A stretch of DNA of 64,000 nt from Norana najaformis (GCA_964023275.1 OZ029915.1:34840573-34904572), one strand, 5' to 3'. Shown: positions 11,685 through 22,635, counted from the first letter of the stretch. Numbers and translations: made by a program. The notes: generated by a model not told the origin, from the sequence alone.

Positions 11685-12215
11685 ACTCTAATAATGGTCA
11701 TGGCATCAGTCGACGGTCGTTGTTAAGCAAAATCGTTGTGCAAGCCAAATTTCAGGGCGAGTCCGGTCGAAAAGCCAAGAAGGGAATCCTAGATGGCACA
11801 GAAACAGCCGACGGAGGAAATGAGTCCAGAAAGAGATGAGTTTTCAGTCAAGATCTGAAGTTCAAAACAGACTTTGCAGAGGGAACATTTGCTGAGAGTT
11901 CCAGAGTCTAAGGCCAGCGACCGAAAAGGCACGCTGTCCTTGTACATGGAATAGCCAGGTTTACACATTGGAAGACCTGGTCGAGTAGAAATGTAGAGTC
12001 TTGTATACAATTAGACCGGTCTTGAACATTATTCGCTTTTCTTAGGGCCGCCAATGCAATGATTTTAGAATCGGTGATAGGCCCATATGTTCATATGTTG
12101 AAGTTTTAGTGATAGCTCTTACCAATGTATTTTGGATTCTTTGAAGTTTAATAAAACTAGCTTTTGAAATGCCAGCAAGAAGTGAGAGTAGTCTCACTCT
12201 TCGAAGAACTGCGTA
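11685..12215 (-). mobile_element. L2-type LINE remnant: RT C-terminus and 3' UTR
   Basis: On the minus strand from 12215: LLSLLAGISKASFIKLQRIQ, NTLVRAITKTSTYEHM, SPILKSLHWRP, a stop, FKTGLIVYKTLHFYSTRSS, a stop, then FSVAGLRLWNS (about 11915) and a degraded end. The 3' UTR holds CAACGATTTTGCTTAACAAC and TGATGCCATGACCATTATTA and ends GTGGCGCTATAGAAGTT, followed by ATT/ATC-like bases. It is closely related to the copy at 43862-44160. Confidence 0.8.
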
Positions 12216-13179
12216 TACAGTACACTTCCGGCATGTTCGCTATACATGATAATTTCTTTATTGTTTTATTAAACCGAGTTCTCTAATCCTATCTGTCCTA
12301 GATTCATTTAGTAAATTCAAGTAGATCCACGTCAATTCGAGAGAATAGACAATCGGACAAAAATTAATATTTGTACACTAGTTATTGTAAAGAAATCCGT
12401 AGTTAGTCAAGAAAGAAGTGATGGGATTTGATCAAAGAGCAGGTGGAAAAGGTAATTCCTTCAGTTACAGACTATTCTGCAGCAATTTACCGACTTGATT
12501 CACACACGCTGTAGTAAGAGACACTATTTGCTAGATTTTGTTACTACAGCTGGAAGATCAGCAGAAAGTAACAAATGTTCATCGATGTGTTCATTTGCTT
12601 TGATACCATAAGAGTCACCAGAGGGCAAAGGACGTGTAAACTTTAATGCATGCCCTGAAGTAAAAGGTCTTCACAGAGGAACAGGAGTAACAACGCGGGG
12701 ATGCTCCACTCAGCTGCTGTTGCTGCTCTGAAGACTGAGACAATACACGAGACTAATGATTTGCAGACAGTGAGACTGAAAGAGACAGATAAACTGGTGG
12801 ATGAGTAGATAAAAAGAGAGCGCTACAGAGATACAATTATAGAGACACAGAGGCACTGTGGAGGATATATACATAGAAACAACGAGAGACAAAAGAAGCA
12901 ACAGCGCGAGAAGGTCACAGTGTGCCATTGATATCAACAGTCGTCAGAGATTGAGTCATGATCGACGGCCAGACAGACACAAGCCACCGGGTCCGCAATC
13001 TGCTGGTCAATGGGTCATTTGCTCAGTCATTGGGTCTAATGGTCAGTTGATCTGTTCGTAATTTGGTCAGTTGGTCTGTTGGTCATTTGGTTGGTTTGTC
13101 TGTTTGACTCTCTGTACGTTCATCTGCGTATACGTGTGTCTGTCTGTCTGCCTGTAATTAGATCCATTATGTGTGTGAC
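12216..13179. other. No gene; degenerate GGTC/TCTG-rich simple sequence at 12990-13155
   Basis: 12216-12980 is ordinary AT-rich DNA. From 12990 the words TTGGTCAGTTGGTC and GTCTGTCTG recur without a fixed period. Confidence 0.4.
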
Positions 13180-13262
13180 GTTCATAAAGGCGCTATGTAA
13201 ATAGCTATATGCAAATACACATTCATGCATACATACAATACTTGCATACAGACCTTCAAGTA
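13180..13262 (+). mobile_element. L2-type LINE 3' end with short CATA tail
   Basis: ATAAAGGCGCTATGTAAATAG is followed by CATTCATGCATACATACA, the same core and tail order as at 4919 and 24946. Confidence 0.5.
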
Positions 13263-13452
13263 GGTCTGTCTGCCTGCATTGAAAAGAGTGATTGTTTGCG
13301 TGTAAGTCTATGTTTTAGTTGATCGTTGGATCAGTCAGTGGGTCGCGTCCTTAGCACAAATGACATTAATGACCTCTTGGCTGACCCCCGCTGCCTGACC
13401 TCTCCTCTCTGGTGCATCTGATCGATCTTGTTCAATGGACAGACCACGAGTC

Positions 13453-13549
13453 CACACTTCTCGAAGGCGGACGAGCAGCAATCCATTCATCAGTACAAGG
13501 ACTTGTACTGAAAAGAGTGATTGTTGCTCGTCCGCTTTCGAGAAGTGTG
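13453..13549 (+). ncRNA. 97-nt stem-loop, pre-miRNA-like (candidate)
   Basis: The arms 13453-13483 and 13519-13549 pair over 31 positions. Both differences from perfect complementarity are G:U pairs if transcribed as plus and A:C mismatches if minus. An internal loop (7 and 8 nt) leads to a second stem, CAGTACAAG with CTTGTACTG (13491-13510). Length and shape fit a metazoan miRNA precursor. A small foldback element or a chance inverted duplication is equally possible. No mature sequence is recognised. Short frames crossing it on both strands are explained by the inverted repeat. Confidence 0.45.
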
Positions 13550-13559
13550 CGAACAATCG

Positions 13560-14513
13560 ACCTAAAGTACTTGGTGGCTAGCGGTGCTGATTCCAACGTC
13601 TGTTCGGAGGACTTCAATTGGCGGCTTCAGGCGAATGAGAATAATGAGACGAATTGATTTCTAACATTATATCATGCACCACAACGCATTTACAATATAG
13701 CCCATATCTGGCAACTGCGTAACAGTCTGTGCAATGCATCCTGGTCTTTAGTTGCAGTCAATCATCCTTCATTTCTCATTCCGGTATTTTTCCTAAAATT
13801 CGGTTGTATTTATGTGCTGCTTGCTTGACTGTCGTGCTAATCTTTTCGCCTCTGTCTTTCTTCCTCTTAAGTCATTCGGGTTCAATCGCAGCTTTGCTTC
13901 CTCTGTCAGTCTTTCTTCTGCATCCCTGCTAGGATCAAACCAAGTAATGAACCCTCGGCTCTTTGATTGTCTCTGCCAATCTCTTTCCCCGCTCTTATAA
14001 CAGGCGCGACACTTATTAGTAATCGAAGTCCGGACAGTACTGTTATTATCTACAGTCCCTACGAATTGATGATAAATTTCTCCATACACGTTAGCAATAA
14101 AACTAGCAGCGCATTACTAACATTGGATGAAGACTCATCAGTGGCTGTCCACGTGAACTGGACAACAGAAATAGACACAAAATGAGGAAGATAAGAGAAA
14201 TAGGTTGAAGGACAACAATAAGGACGAAGACATTATGGACGAATAGAAGAAAATTAAAGGAAGCCGAAAAAACAAGAAACTTTGCAGTAGAAGTTTCGGT
14301 TTTGAAATAGAAAGGATAGAAATATGAAGACAACGAAGACGAATAAAAGAAACCGAGTAATGTAGAAGAAGAGGAGGAAGTGGATGAGCTGGAATGACCA
14401 ATGTGATGGATACTGTGTTTACCGCAGATGGCGTTGTTGTAATGGGATTTCGGGAGGTGAAGAAGCGCTGGCGTGGGAAGAGTGACAAGGTACTGACGCT
14501 CCTTCGACATTAT
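13560..14513. other. No confident gene
   Basis: A minus-strand frame at 14089-13793 has a charged end (DPSRDAEERLTEEAKL) but no domain or splice support. 14165-14400 is a purine-rich tract on the plus strand, and frames opposite it are Ser/Leu/Phe-rich artefacts. Confidence 0.3.
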
Positions 14514-14593
14514 TCATTGTTTTTCGCCTTTTGATATGTACACCTAAAAATTTATTCGGTTACGAATGAATTATCTGGCGTACATATCAACAA
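14514..14593. repeat. Repeat copy 1 with internal dyad
   Basis: Starts CATTGTTTTTCGCC and contains the exact dyad TTGATATGTAC...GTACATATCAA. Its first 50 bp match 15314-15362. Confidence 0.6.
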
Positions 14594-14857
14594 GCGGAAG
14601 TTATTCGTAATATCACGCTGATTAGTCAGCAAGTTCTAAGCGCTCGTTTGTTTCGGAAATTTCCATGACGTCATACCGTTGAGTCCTACTGATGTTTTTA
14701 TTGGTTTGAACACGCTCCGATCACGCGTTGATAACGTGCTTGCGTTACTGCGTGTGCATGGCTGCCATGCATTCAACACGTCTTGGTTAGTTGGTGTGAT
14801 GTCGGCTGGCGGAACTCATACAGTCAAAAAGTTGTCTGGCTGTTTACTTGGATTGAG

Positions 14858-14970
14858 ATTGGTTGGCGTTCTCGAGGATTTTAAATATACGCTTCTAATT
14901 GGTGGATATTCGCTCGCAAATGTTAAATGTACGCTTCTTATTGGTAGGCGTTCGCGCGCATTGTCTGGCA
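14858..14970. repeat. About 41-bp tandem units with ATTGGT (CCAAT-type) boxes, 2.5 copies
   Basis: Units begin ATTGGT and share the block AAATRTACGCTTCT. The repeated inverted CCAAT boxes give a promoter-like look. Confidence 0.5.
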
Positions 14971-14984
14971 TCAGCGGTGACCGT

Positions 14985-15138
14985 TGACTTGGCGGGAAAT
15001 ACCCTACAAAATCGGACACTAATGCATTGTGAGGGAGCACGCAAAAGATTTTTGGCTACAGCCTGTCGTGTGTTCAGGTGTACAAATGTCGTTGAAAGAT
15101 TTTGCGTTTAGCAACTAAGATTTTGCGTTTAGCAACTG
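14985..15138 (+). repeat. Promoter-like dispersed repeat, partial copy C, with 21-bp tandem duplication
   Basis: ATGCATTGTGAGGGAGCACG and TACAAATGTCGTTGAAAG resemble copies A and B (4053, 40392). At 15098-15138 the unit GATTTTGCGTTTAGCAACTAA occurs twice with period 21. Confidence 0.4.
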
Positions 15139-15313
15139 TGTATTGACGTTTCAAGTAGGCCTACTATTGTCATCGAACTGTTCGGTTATTCAATTCTATA
15201 TACTAAAATCAAAGACTGTGTGCAGTTTCTGGAACAACGCTATGTTACATATCGAGCGACTCGACAGTTTGAAGCCCGATCGATTGACACATCGAAAGAT
15301 CGTCTACACTAGC

Positions 15314-15377
15314 CATTGTTTTCGCCTGTTGATACGTGCTCCTAAAAATTCATTCTGTAACGACGTCAACAAACAAT
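15314..15377. repeat. Repeat copy 2 with terminal inverted arms
   Basis: CCATTGTTTTCGCCTGTTGA at one end and TCAACAAACAATGG at the other form imperfect inverted arms. It is homologous to 14514-14563 in direct orientation, 800 bp away. Confidence 0.55.
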
Positions 15378-15379
15378 GG

Positions 15380-16385
15380 CAAACTACCCCTGTAGGTACA
15401 GATTAGCTACGCAGAGGCTTTATAGACATCGTCGTCGCGTATGGCACTACCCACCAACCACGCGAACCTTCACTTATATCGCTTCTTCAATGTCTTTGTA
15501 GGTTTCTCTGAGGCTATGTCTGATTCTGTCGCTGTCTTTCTCCAAAGTGCCATGAAACTCTTATCATTTCTGCCCAGGCTGCTCTGTTTATTCTGTGTTT
15601 ACTTTGTGTTGCTTTGTTTACTCCTGAAACAAACAATATCTCTCTGTGTTTCGGTCGTAATCGATTCTGTCTTCCCATTCTACGCATATAACAAACGGAC
15701 GACAATGACATTTATCGCCAAAGACAATTAGGTGACGGATAGAAATACAGCCTAAGAGTAAGACAAAGAGAAGGAGAAGCTGAAAGGCAGAAATATTTAT
15801 GGTCGATAGAATATGAAAGAAGAAGAAAATTGATTTAAGTGGAGATATGAATTGCAGTGCAATGCAAGTAAACATAGGAAAACTCATGCCAAAGATGCAC
15901 AAGAAGAAATATTTATGGTTTGTTATTGTAAAGCTATCATTGGCACCGTAGATAATAGTGGAATTCTTTAGTACGACGGATGTGAATACCAAAGGAAATT
16001 TAAAAGTTGTCTTTAAAAGGTTATAAATGCATCTTGAAGTCTTGTGGTCGTAATTGCGCCTCAGTCTAAAGATCATTCAACCTCGTGACCCTTCGGAGAG
16101 AGATGATGAAACAATGTACAGACAACTAGAAGAGAACTTAGAGAGAACAATGACTCATGGTAAATGTAAATGCACACGGTTTTATATAGCTACCGTATGG
16201 CCTCGACCTTTCTCATTTTGCAAAGAAATTTATCGGGTGAGATCCTTCACCATAGTCATTGTTCTCTCTAAACTGAGCACATTCGTCGTGAAGCCAGTGC
16301 ATAAAACAACCCTTGGACAGCCCTGTATAAATCGGCGCTTGAAAACTTACATTGCGACAAGTACTGTTTTGAGTTATGTGCTGAA
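15380..16385. other. No gene seen
   Basis: Long minus-strand (16076-15618) and plus-strand (16054-16416) frames occur but have no domain and match chance expectation for AT-rich DNA. Confidence 0.35.
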
Positions 16386-16389
16386 TATC

Positions 16390-16740
16390 AATCGACTAAT
16401 CATAGCTGCATCATAGTAACGTGTAATAAAACCTTTGATTGCACAATGCAAGACAAAGCAAAGTTCAGAAAGTAGTTGGTCTAAGCACTTCTCAATGTAT
16501 CTGTTGGTGTGTGGCAGAAATGTCAACTCACGATCGATAACGGTACCAAGACACGTGATATCATGCGACAACTCGATGTTCGCTCCATCAAGTGTGATCT
16601 CACCACGCGGAAGTTTGTGAAGCTGTCGGCGGGCACCAGCGCACAGATGCATGTTGATAGGAGGACATGCCGGTCGAGAAATGAGGCAGCAGCAGTAGAT
16701 CGTCAGCGGTCAGTGTAGGATTGGATGCACAAGCCCTGAC
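16390..16740 (-). pseudogene. Non-LTR RT remnant (ADD box to thumb)
   Basis: Minus strand: TADDLLLLPHFSTGMSS (about 16715-16665) is the RT catalytic ADD block. After a frame change it continues MHLCAGARRQLHKLP, ITLDGANIEL and TCLGTVIDRELTF (about 16650-16490), the KYLG-type block that follows it. Then it fades (LDQLLSELCFVL). The family differs from the L2 copies and matches the type at 22640-23303, where the earlier RT blocks survive. One frameshift lies near 16660. Confidence 0.65.
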
Positions 16741-16744
16741 TGAT

Positions 16745-17155
16745 AGCGACTCCGTCCCGTCAACACGACCCGACTTCCGATTTTGATCGATCGTCTTGAG
16801 ATTCTTACACATGCAACCATAGAAACATTCTATGATCCTTAACCGTCATTTCTGGTACTGTCGTTTTTAAATTTTGCGTTTTTCTGCAGTAGACATTTAA
16901 GTCATTTTATTTATCATATTAGCCACAAACTAATGTAAAAGATTTTTCCATGAAAATATAGACCAAACCAAATTACTAAATAGCCCGGCAGCTCTAGAAG
17001 CCCAATAGATTAAAAGTGGTAGACAATTTGTTAATATAGTACCTCACAAAGGGTGAATTAAGTGGTGCATGGTCACACGGCAGCAATAGGTCTTGTATGT
17101 TATCGGTGGGCAATATACAAATAATGTCCAGCAACATACATAGTAACATATGTTA
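16745..17155. other. No gene seen
   Basis: AT-rich, stop-rich. Confidence 0.35.
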
Positions 17156-17157
17156 AT

Positions 17158-18075
17158 AATTCCAGTTTATGTTACATGTTTATGTTTATGCTTCTGATGC
17201 CGCAGCTGCTGTTCGAGCTATGTGTTGTGCTTCTGATTCCCTTGTGGCTTGGATGTCTTCAAATCGATGGAGATTGAATCCCTCCAAGACTCAATATATT
17301 TGGTTGGGCACTAGGCAGCAATTGGCTAAAGTCAATCTACCTGTACTTCATTTAGAGTTTCCTCACATCACCTTCTCAGTCACTGTTTATGACCTTGGCA
17401 TTGAGTTGGATCAGGAGCTCTCTTTTAAGGCTCAGTTTTAAGTCTTTGTCGTAGTTGCTACTACCAGCTACGGCAACTTCGTGTTGTCTCACGTTCTCTC
17501 TCAGTCACCTCATCTAAGACTCTGGTCCATTCATTTGTCACTAGTCGATTGGATTACTGCTCTTCTTTATATGTAGGACTCCCAGATGTACGGCTTTTGT
17601 GCCTGGAGCGTATGTTGCGGGCGGCTGCACGGCTTATTGGTGGCATCTCTAGGTTTGGTCATGTCTCTGATTTCATGCGAGATGAGTTGCACTGGCTTCC
17701 TATGAGTCAGCGCATCCACTATAGGGTTATCGTCTTTGTTTGGAACTCATTGTTGGGTATTGCCCCCCTCTCTTACTTCGGAGAGCTTTGCCTACCTGTC
17801 CTGTCCAATTTGGGACGTGCTTCTCTTCGCTCCGCTGCTAGTGGTAATCTATTAGTGCCTCGCGCTCGCACCTCGGCCATGCAGCGTCGTGCTTTCTCTG
17901 TTGCTGGCCCAACCCTCTGGAATGGATTTCCTGTTACTCTCCGTCTTCTACCCCGGGACTTTACTTCTATCTTCTATTCTTCTCTCAAGACTGTTCTCTT
18001 TCGCCGAGGTTGGTTTGGGAGCGCTTCTGAGTAGTTTTCTTGAAGGGGCGCTATATAAGTGTTCCTTACAGATAA
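17158..18075 (+). mobile_element. L2-type LINE, 5' truncated, RT C-terminus nearly intact
   Basis: The element begins within the RT just after the ADD box (FQFMLHVYVYASD at about 17160). It continues through WMSSNRWRLNPSKTQYIWLG (17250-17310) and VYDLGIELDQELSF. One frameshift at 17440 changes to the frame used to the end: SLCRSCYYQLRQLR, RLDYCSSLYVGLP (about 17547), MRDELHWLPMSQRIHY (about 17680), GRASLRSA, FSVAGPTLWNGFP and SSLKTVLF. The stop is at 18034. The 3' end is GGGGCGCTATATAAGTGTTC followed by AAATAAATAAA-like bases, not CATA. It is one of the best-preserved L2 C-termini here and a good reference for the others. Confidence 0.85.
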
Positions 18076-18920
18076 AAATAAATAAATTATCGCGTCTTTC
18101 AAATGTTGCCATCTGTCACATTGTTTACGGAAGAGTGAAACATATGGTTCCTTTGGTTTCACCATTTGACGCCAAGTTCAATGATCTCGCAAGTAGGCCT
18201 AATATAATCTTGCAGTGTTACTTAGTGTTCAACAAACTGGTTAATAAATATAATAAATTGAAGTGTAATGTAATATGAAGTGCCAAATTTTCTCAACACC
18301 ACGCGAAAGCTATGTCAAAGAGAGCAAGTTATTCACTGGCGCTTAGTCAAATAAAATCCTGGAATCCACTAGACAGGTACCGTCCATATCGTCTTTGTGC
18401 ACCTGCTCTTTCACCTCTATATTAATGTGCATGTAAAAGAACTACTGTGTATGTATTTGCATTTGCATGAGCGTGTGCGAATGCTTCGGCCTGTTAAAAT
18501 GTAGGTTCAAATGCACGAGTGGTTAGGCACCGTCTGTTTATGCTCACCTATATTGTATACTTATCACGCATTAAGTGGCAAGTTTCCTTATAAGCAACTG
18601 GAGACTAAACGAGAATTATAGCCGCGATTGCTTCACAGTATATAATAATAAAATCGTTATGGAGGGACTTAGAAAGCCATAGAGTCATCCATGGTCGAAC
18701 AATTTCAAGTGTCAACATGAATAGTTGAATTATGAGTTGAATTAGGCTCAGTTGGACGTTATGGAGACGTGTTTGTTTATTATATTTAACCTGGCGACGT
18801 CTGTGGCCGATGTAACTGTGTGAATAATTTAAGATCATGCATAAAAACAGACTGCATGCGGTAAACAAGTGCATGCGTCGGTTTGAAGAACTTAATGCGC
18901 CCTGCTGCGACCATTTCCTT
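18076..18920. other. No gene seen
   Basis: AT-rich. The minus-strand frame 19063-18605 has no domain and is treated as chance. Confidence 0.3.
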
Positions 18921-18990
18921 CTGCCTTGGTACAGGACGAGATTATCCAAACGTTGTCTCTGTTTTTTTTCTCCCCGTTGTGTTGCTGCAG

Positions 18991-19157
18991 TGGCCCCAAA
19001 AGCCACTCTTTTAGACTCTGATGCATTAATTTTGTAGCAAAATGGGATGGTGTGGCTATTCAAAGTAAATTCATAAGCTGTTCAACGACTGTATAGAACA
19101 CGAAGTCATACTGAGAGTCAATTTAATTTATATTTTAAATTTCCTATATTAATAAAA
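18991..19157 (+). CDS. Possible short terminal exon after a strong 3' splice site
   Basis: A pyrimidine tract at 18954-18988 ends TTGTGTTGCTGCAG at 18990. A GT at 18929 (CCTTG|GTACAG) would make a 62-nt intron with a preceding 31-codon frame from 18837. Behind the acceptor all frames close within about 16 codons, and AATAAA lies at about 19150. The peptide is unrecognised. Only the splice-like and poly(A)-like signals support it. Confidence 0.2.
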
Positions 19158-19379
19158 TTCAACCGGATCTATTTTCCCCAACAATATACAAACTTATCAT
19201 TTAACATTTGATAAAAGTATTAAACTTCATGTTTGCAAAGCATTGTCTTTTAATTACAAGCATGAACAATATAGGAACATAGGTTTAATAGGCGAGTCAA
19301 TGTTTTTAAGACATTAGTTCCTGCGCCAGAGTTTAATTTTATATGCTGGCTTTATGTATGCTAGTGCATGTATATGCTT

Positions 19380-19445
19380 GGATAGGTTCCTTAAAGGCGC
19401 TATATGTCCAGACCCCCAGACGCATTCACAAGTATAGATGCAATA
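19380..19445 (+). mobile_element. L2-type LINE 3' end
   Basis: TCCTTAAAGGCGCTATATGTCC followed by a short degenerate tail. No coding part remains. Confidence 0.45.
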
Positions 19446-20265
19446 CAATTCTTTCATATAAGACACCGTTGTTTGCTATTTTTGGAACAGTGACTAGTTT
19501 TAAACTCTCTTTATGTTTATGCGCCAATATTATGCAGAAATGGATATTGTGTCAGCCAATGCAACCATCTAAAGTAAACTATGCTAAATTTGAGTCGATG
19601 AATTTAACGGCCTCACATGTCAAGACCCGGCTGTCTTCAGACTGGTATCTACTTGAGGTGGATCTGAAACTTTGAACTTTATCAAAGTCAGTTGGGCATC
19701 GGACGCGGAATGCAAGAGACGTGCGATTTATGTGAACTGAGATCGAGTTTCAGGTTATTTGATGGACTGCATACTCTAAAATTAATCGGCTGAAGTAATA
19801 GTAATCGTCTATCGAGAACACAAAAGCGCTACGTAAAAGCTGAGCGCAGGACATCAGCTTCAATTAACTCCCACTAGGTTGCGTCTGAGGGTTGTTCAAA
19901 AGTACCATGGCCAGTAAAATCCGGATGTCTGGAAACTTGGTTTTAATCAGTGAAGATGATGCGGTGGGTAGATGGCATTTGGGCTGGAATAGACTTTGTT
20001 CTAATTGATAGAATAATTCTTGGCTAATCATCGCAGCGAAACCAGTTTTGAGTCAATATTGAGTTAATGTTGAGTTGATCAAACGCCACGATCTGCTTAA
20101 TTGTTCACTCGAGGAGCGACCGTGGACTGCTCGAAAATAGACTCTATCTATATAACATGCATTGCCAATTCCTACGCAAAAGATGCCTTGCCGTCTCAAA
20201 GCAGAATAGTCTACATTATTTTGTTCGATGTAATGGTAGTCGAAGGACGATACAAATGGATCGTC
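19446..20265. other. No gene seen
   Basis: AT-rich. Isolated short frames only. Confidence 0.35.
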
Positions 20266-20269
20266 CCCC

Positions 20270-20581
20270 AAGGATTTGATAAACTGTTGCCTTTGCGTCT
20301 TTTTATCTACAGCTGAGTCGATCAGATCAGCTGCGTCAGGTCAAAAGACCTACCGTCGCCTAGGCCTATAGCCAAGGATTTGATAAACTGTTGCCTTTGC
20401 GTCTTTTTATCTACAGCTGAGTCGATCAGATCAGCTGCGTCAGGTCAAAAGACCTACCGTCGCCTAGGCCTATAGCCAAGGATTTGATAAACTGTTGCCT
20501 TTGCGTCTTTTTATCTACAGCTGAGTCGATCAGATCAGCTGCGTCAGGTCAAAAGACCTACCGTCGCCTAGGCCTATATCA
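20270..20581. repeat. 104-bp tandem repeat, three copies that appear identical
   Basis: Units start AAGGATTTGATAAACTG at 20270, 20374 and 20478 and end GTCGCCTAGGCCTATA. I saw no differences between units. Each unit contains two dyads: AGGTCAAAAGACCT and one around GATCAGATC. Either a recent duplication or an assembly artefact. Confidence 0.9.
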
Positions 20582-20727
20582 TAGGACCAGGATTGCACAG
20601 CTAGACGAAACTGTCTTTTTAAAATGAAATTCAATATTCCGAAGAATGATGCTCGTCTGGTAAGGTCTGTCGAATCGGATTGTGAATTGAATAGATTATC
20701 ATTAATTTCTTCCAATTGGTCTATGTC
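20562..20727 (-). CDS. Candidate internal exon, unknown protein
   Basis: On the minus strand TCTTCATTTGTTTGCAG at 20744-20728 is a good acceptor. The frame DIDQLEEINDNLF... then stays open for 55 codons to CTAGGCGACG|GTAGGT at 20562, a fair donor. The donor lies inside the third 104-bp tandem unit, so the same donor is present in the other two units. The peptide is amphipathic at first and then hydrophobic (ASFFGILNFIL). No domain recognised. Confidence 0.3.
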
Positions 20728-20744
20728 CTGCAAACAAATGAAGA

Positions 20745-21240
20745 TGCTTAGGTAGAAAGAGCAGCTGAAGTGTCTCGTCATTCAGTTAACTGTGCTTTAA
20801 GATGGAATTGGGGAACTATTAGCGAGTGTTGCGGCAAGGTCAAAGTACACTGGTCATTTTTGTGGTCATAGCAAACCCGACCATAGTACAGTAGAAAATG
20901 GACAGACCTAATGGCAGACTCAAGCGCTCCACATATTGGAGCAGGCGTTATCAACGTGTATTTGATAGCCATGTACAGTATGAAGCCTGCGCTTGGTCTT
21001 CGTTTACTAATATTACGTGTTATAGCATGGTTTATGAGTTTGTTGATAGGGGCTTTTGATATCAATGCAATAAAAGATCACCAATGCTTTATGCGTTACT
21101 TAATGACGAATGAGCTGAAAATATTTCCCAAATTGACTTCAACATTATGTGCGATCTCTATAAACCACAAGTTTCGCCGGCGGATCGTTTCATTCCTCCA
21201 CCCATCTGTTCCATTCGATAGTTTTTATGTGCAAATAATT
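20745..21240. other. No confident gene
   Basis: A plus-strand frame 20911-21333 has a hydrophobic segment. It is discussed under rejected items. Confidence 0.25.
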
Positions 21241-21247
21241 TATTGCA

Positions 21248-21405
21248 CTTGTCTGTCTGCTTGTCTGTCTGTCTGCTTGTTTGTCTGTTTGTCTGGTCTG
21301 TTTTGTGCCAGTAAGTCAGAAATAAATCAATAAGGAGGGCAGCCGGCCGGTCTGTGTATGTATTGTGTGTATGCATGTATGTATATATGTATGTGTGTGT
21401 GTGTT
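21248..21405. repeat. GTCT and TGTA simple repeats
   Basis: CTGTCTGCTTGTCTG units at 21248-21300 and TGTATGTATA/GTGTGT at 21357-21405. Confidence 0.7.
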
Positions 21406-21439
21406 TTCACTGTGTCTCTGCCTGTCTAAATTTTTTTCA

Positions 21440-21810
21440 GACAGACAAGAACGCATTCTTTTCAGCAGAATTTCTGCAACGTTGCCCGAGATGGTCTGTA
21501 TGTCTTCTACCTGACGGTCAGGAACACAGGCAGACTGACACGTTGTGCTTCCGCCGGTCCGTTGGTCTGGCTGTCTGTCATTCCATTCGGGCCATGGCCG
21601 ATGACCGTTACTGCCTTGTGTAGATCTTCTTGTGTGCATGCATTTAGACCAGAAGTAAATCGTTTCTATCCTTCAGTTGTCGTGGATTCGTTGCAGGACG
21701 TCGGTCGGCTCCTCCATTCGCCTGCTCCACAGAAATCCCGGCGGGGCCAGTCTTCTGCAGGTGCCCCTCGCCAGTTTCCCGATTCTGAGACCGCAAGCGG
21801 AATACCATAA
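21440..21810 (+). other. Open frame behind an acceptor-like site, not identified
   Basis: GTCTAAATTTTTTTCAG ends at about 21440 and a frame stays open from there to 21810 in GC-richer sequence. It includes RDGLYVFYLTV, faintly like the GLYvF strand of C1q/TNF folds, but the rest does not match. Overlapping frames on both strands are also open, so coding strand is uncertain. Confidence 0.15.
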
Positions 21811-21950
21811 TGGCCTCCGAAACGACGTTTTGTATATAGAATTATGGATTGAGAGCACAGGGTGGTAGCTGAGACCGCCAAATGCCAATACCATGTGCCT
21901 GCATACAAGACAAAGTCTTCTGGAGTTTAACGATTGTCAAGAGACACGAC

Positions 21951-22015
21951 CGAGTCTCTGTCTCTGTCTCTGTCTGTCTGTCTCTGTCTCTGTCTGTCTG
22001 TCTCTCTCTCTACAT
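21951..22015. repeat. TCTG/TCTC simple repeat
   Basis: CTCTGTCTCTGTCTG units. Confidence 0.75.
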
Positions 22016-22635
22016 ATATATCTCAACGCATAATGCCAACTTGTCTACGTATTGGCCTCGTAACCGCAGCAAGACCGACCACGAATGTCTGCAACATTCC
22101 TAACAAACGTTTGAACATGTGTTTATACGCATCTCTGAAGCTGCTCTTAATTTGGACTAGTCACGAAACAAGCAATAAAACTAATGAACTGCTCAAGTTT
22201 GAATTGTCGATGAGGTGATTCGGATGCGAGTGAGTTTCTCTCGTTGGCTTTGTTTGTCACTGCTTGTGCTCTTATGTTCGTATCCTTCTCTATGCCTCTG
22301 GCTGCTTCGAACCCTGCTTCTAAGTCCAACTTATCAGTTTCTACCCTGTGTATTTGCATTGTTCCTCCTTCGCTTCAGTTTTTCCATTTTTTAATTCAAT
22401 GCCTCTGTATCTGTTGTCTCTGGCTTTGTTTATGTCTTTCCCATTGTCATTGCCCTGTTGTCTTTGTTCCTCTAACTGGTTTTGTTCCTCTTCCAGACTT
22501 AGTCTTTTTGAATATTCCCATTCCACGCAGCATATTGTTCATGCCATAACATATCGATTGCCCTCTTTTGTCGCCTAGAAATTCATAGGTTTATGCTCAT
22601 CACCTGAGCCAGGTAGACTATTCCTTTTGGCTCAC
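22016..22635. other. No confident gene; charged minus-strand frames
   Basis: Minus-strand frames at 22526-22341 and 22359-22147 encode Glu/Lys/Arg/Gln-rich peptides (LEEEQNQLEEQRQQG) resembling coiled-coil gag leaders, but a purine-rich tract gives the same result. Confidence 0.2.

Noticed and set aside
13335-13657. Overlapping ORFs on both strands around 13.5 kb
   Set aside because: Both owe part of their openness to the inverted repeat at 13453-13549, and neither has a domain.
15618-16076. Long minus-strand ORF (152 codons); likewise 19063-18605, 34586-34158 and 37804-37421
   Set aside because: No domain, no GC-rich codon signature and no splice signals. A few frames of this length are expected by chance in 64 kb of AT-rich DNA.
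20911-21333. Plus frame (ALGLRLLILRV) resembling the last membrane segment of OATP transporters
   Set aside because: The minus strand over the same bases also gives an OATP-like word (TPAPICGALESA). Similarity on both strands over so short a stretch is best explained by chance, and key prolines are missing on the plus strand.
22147-22526. Gag-like coiled-coil peptides on the minus strand
   Set aside because: A purine-rich tract gives charged frames by composition alone. No zinc knuckle, no adjacent pol and two different frames.
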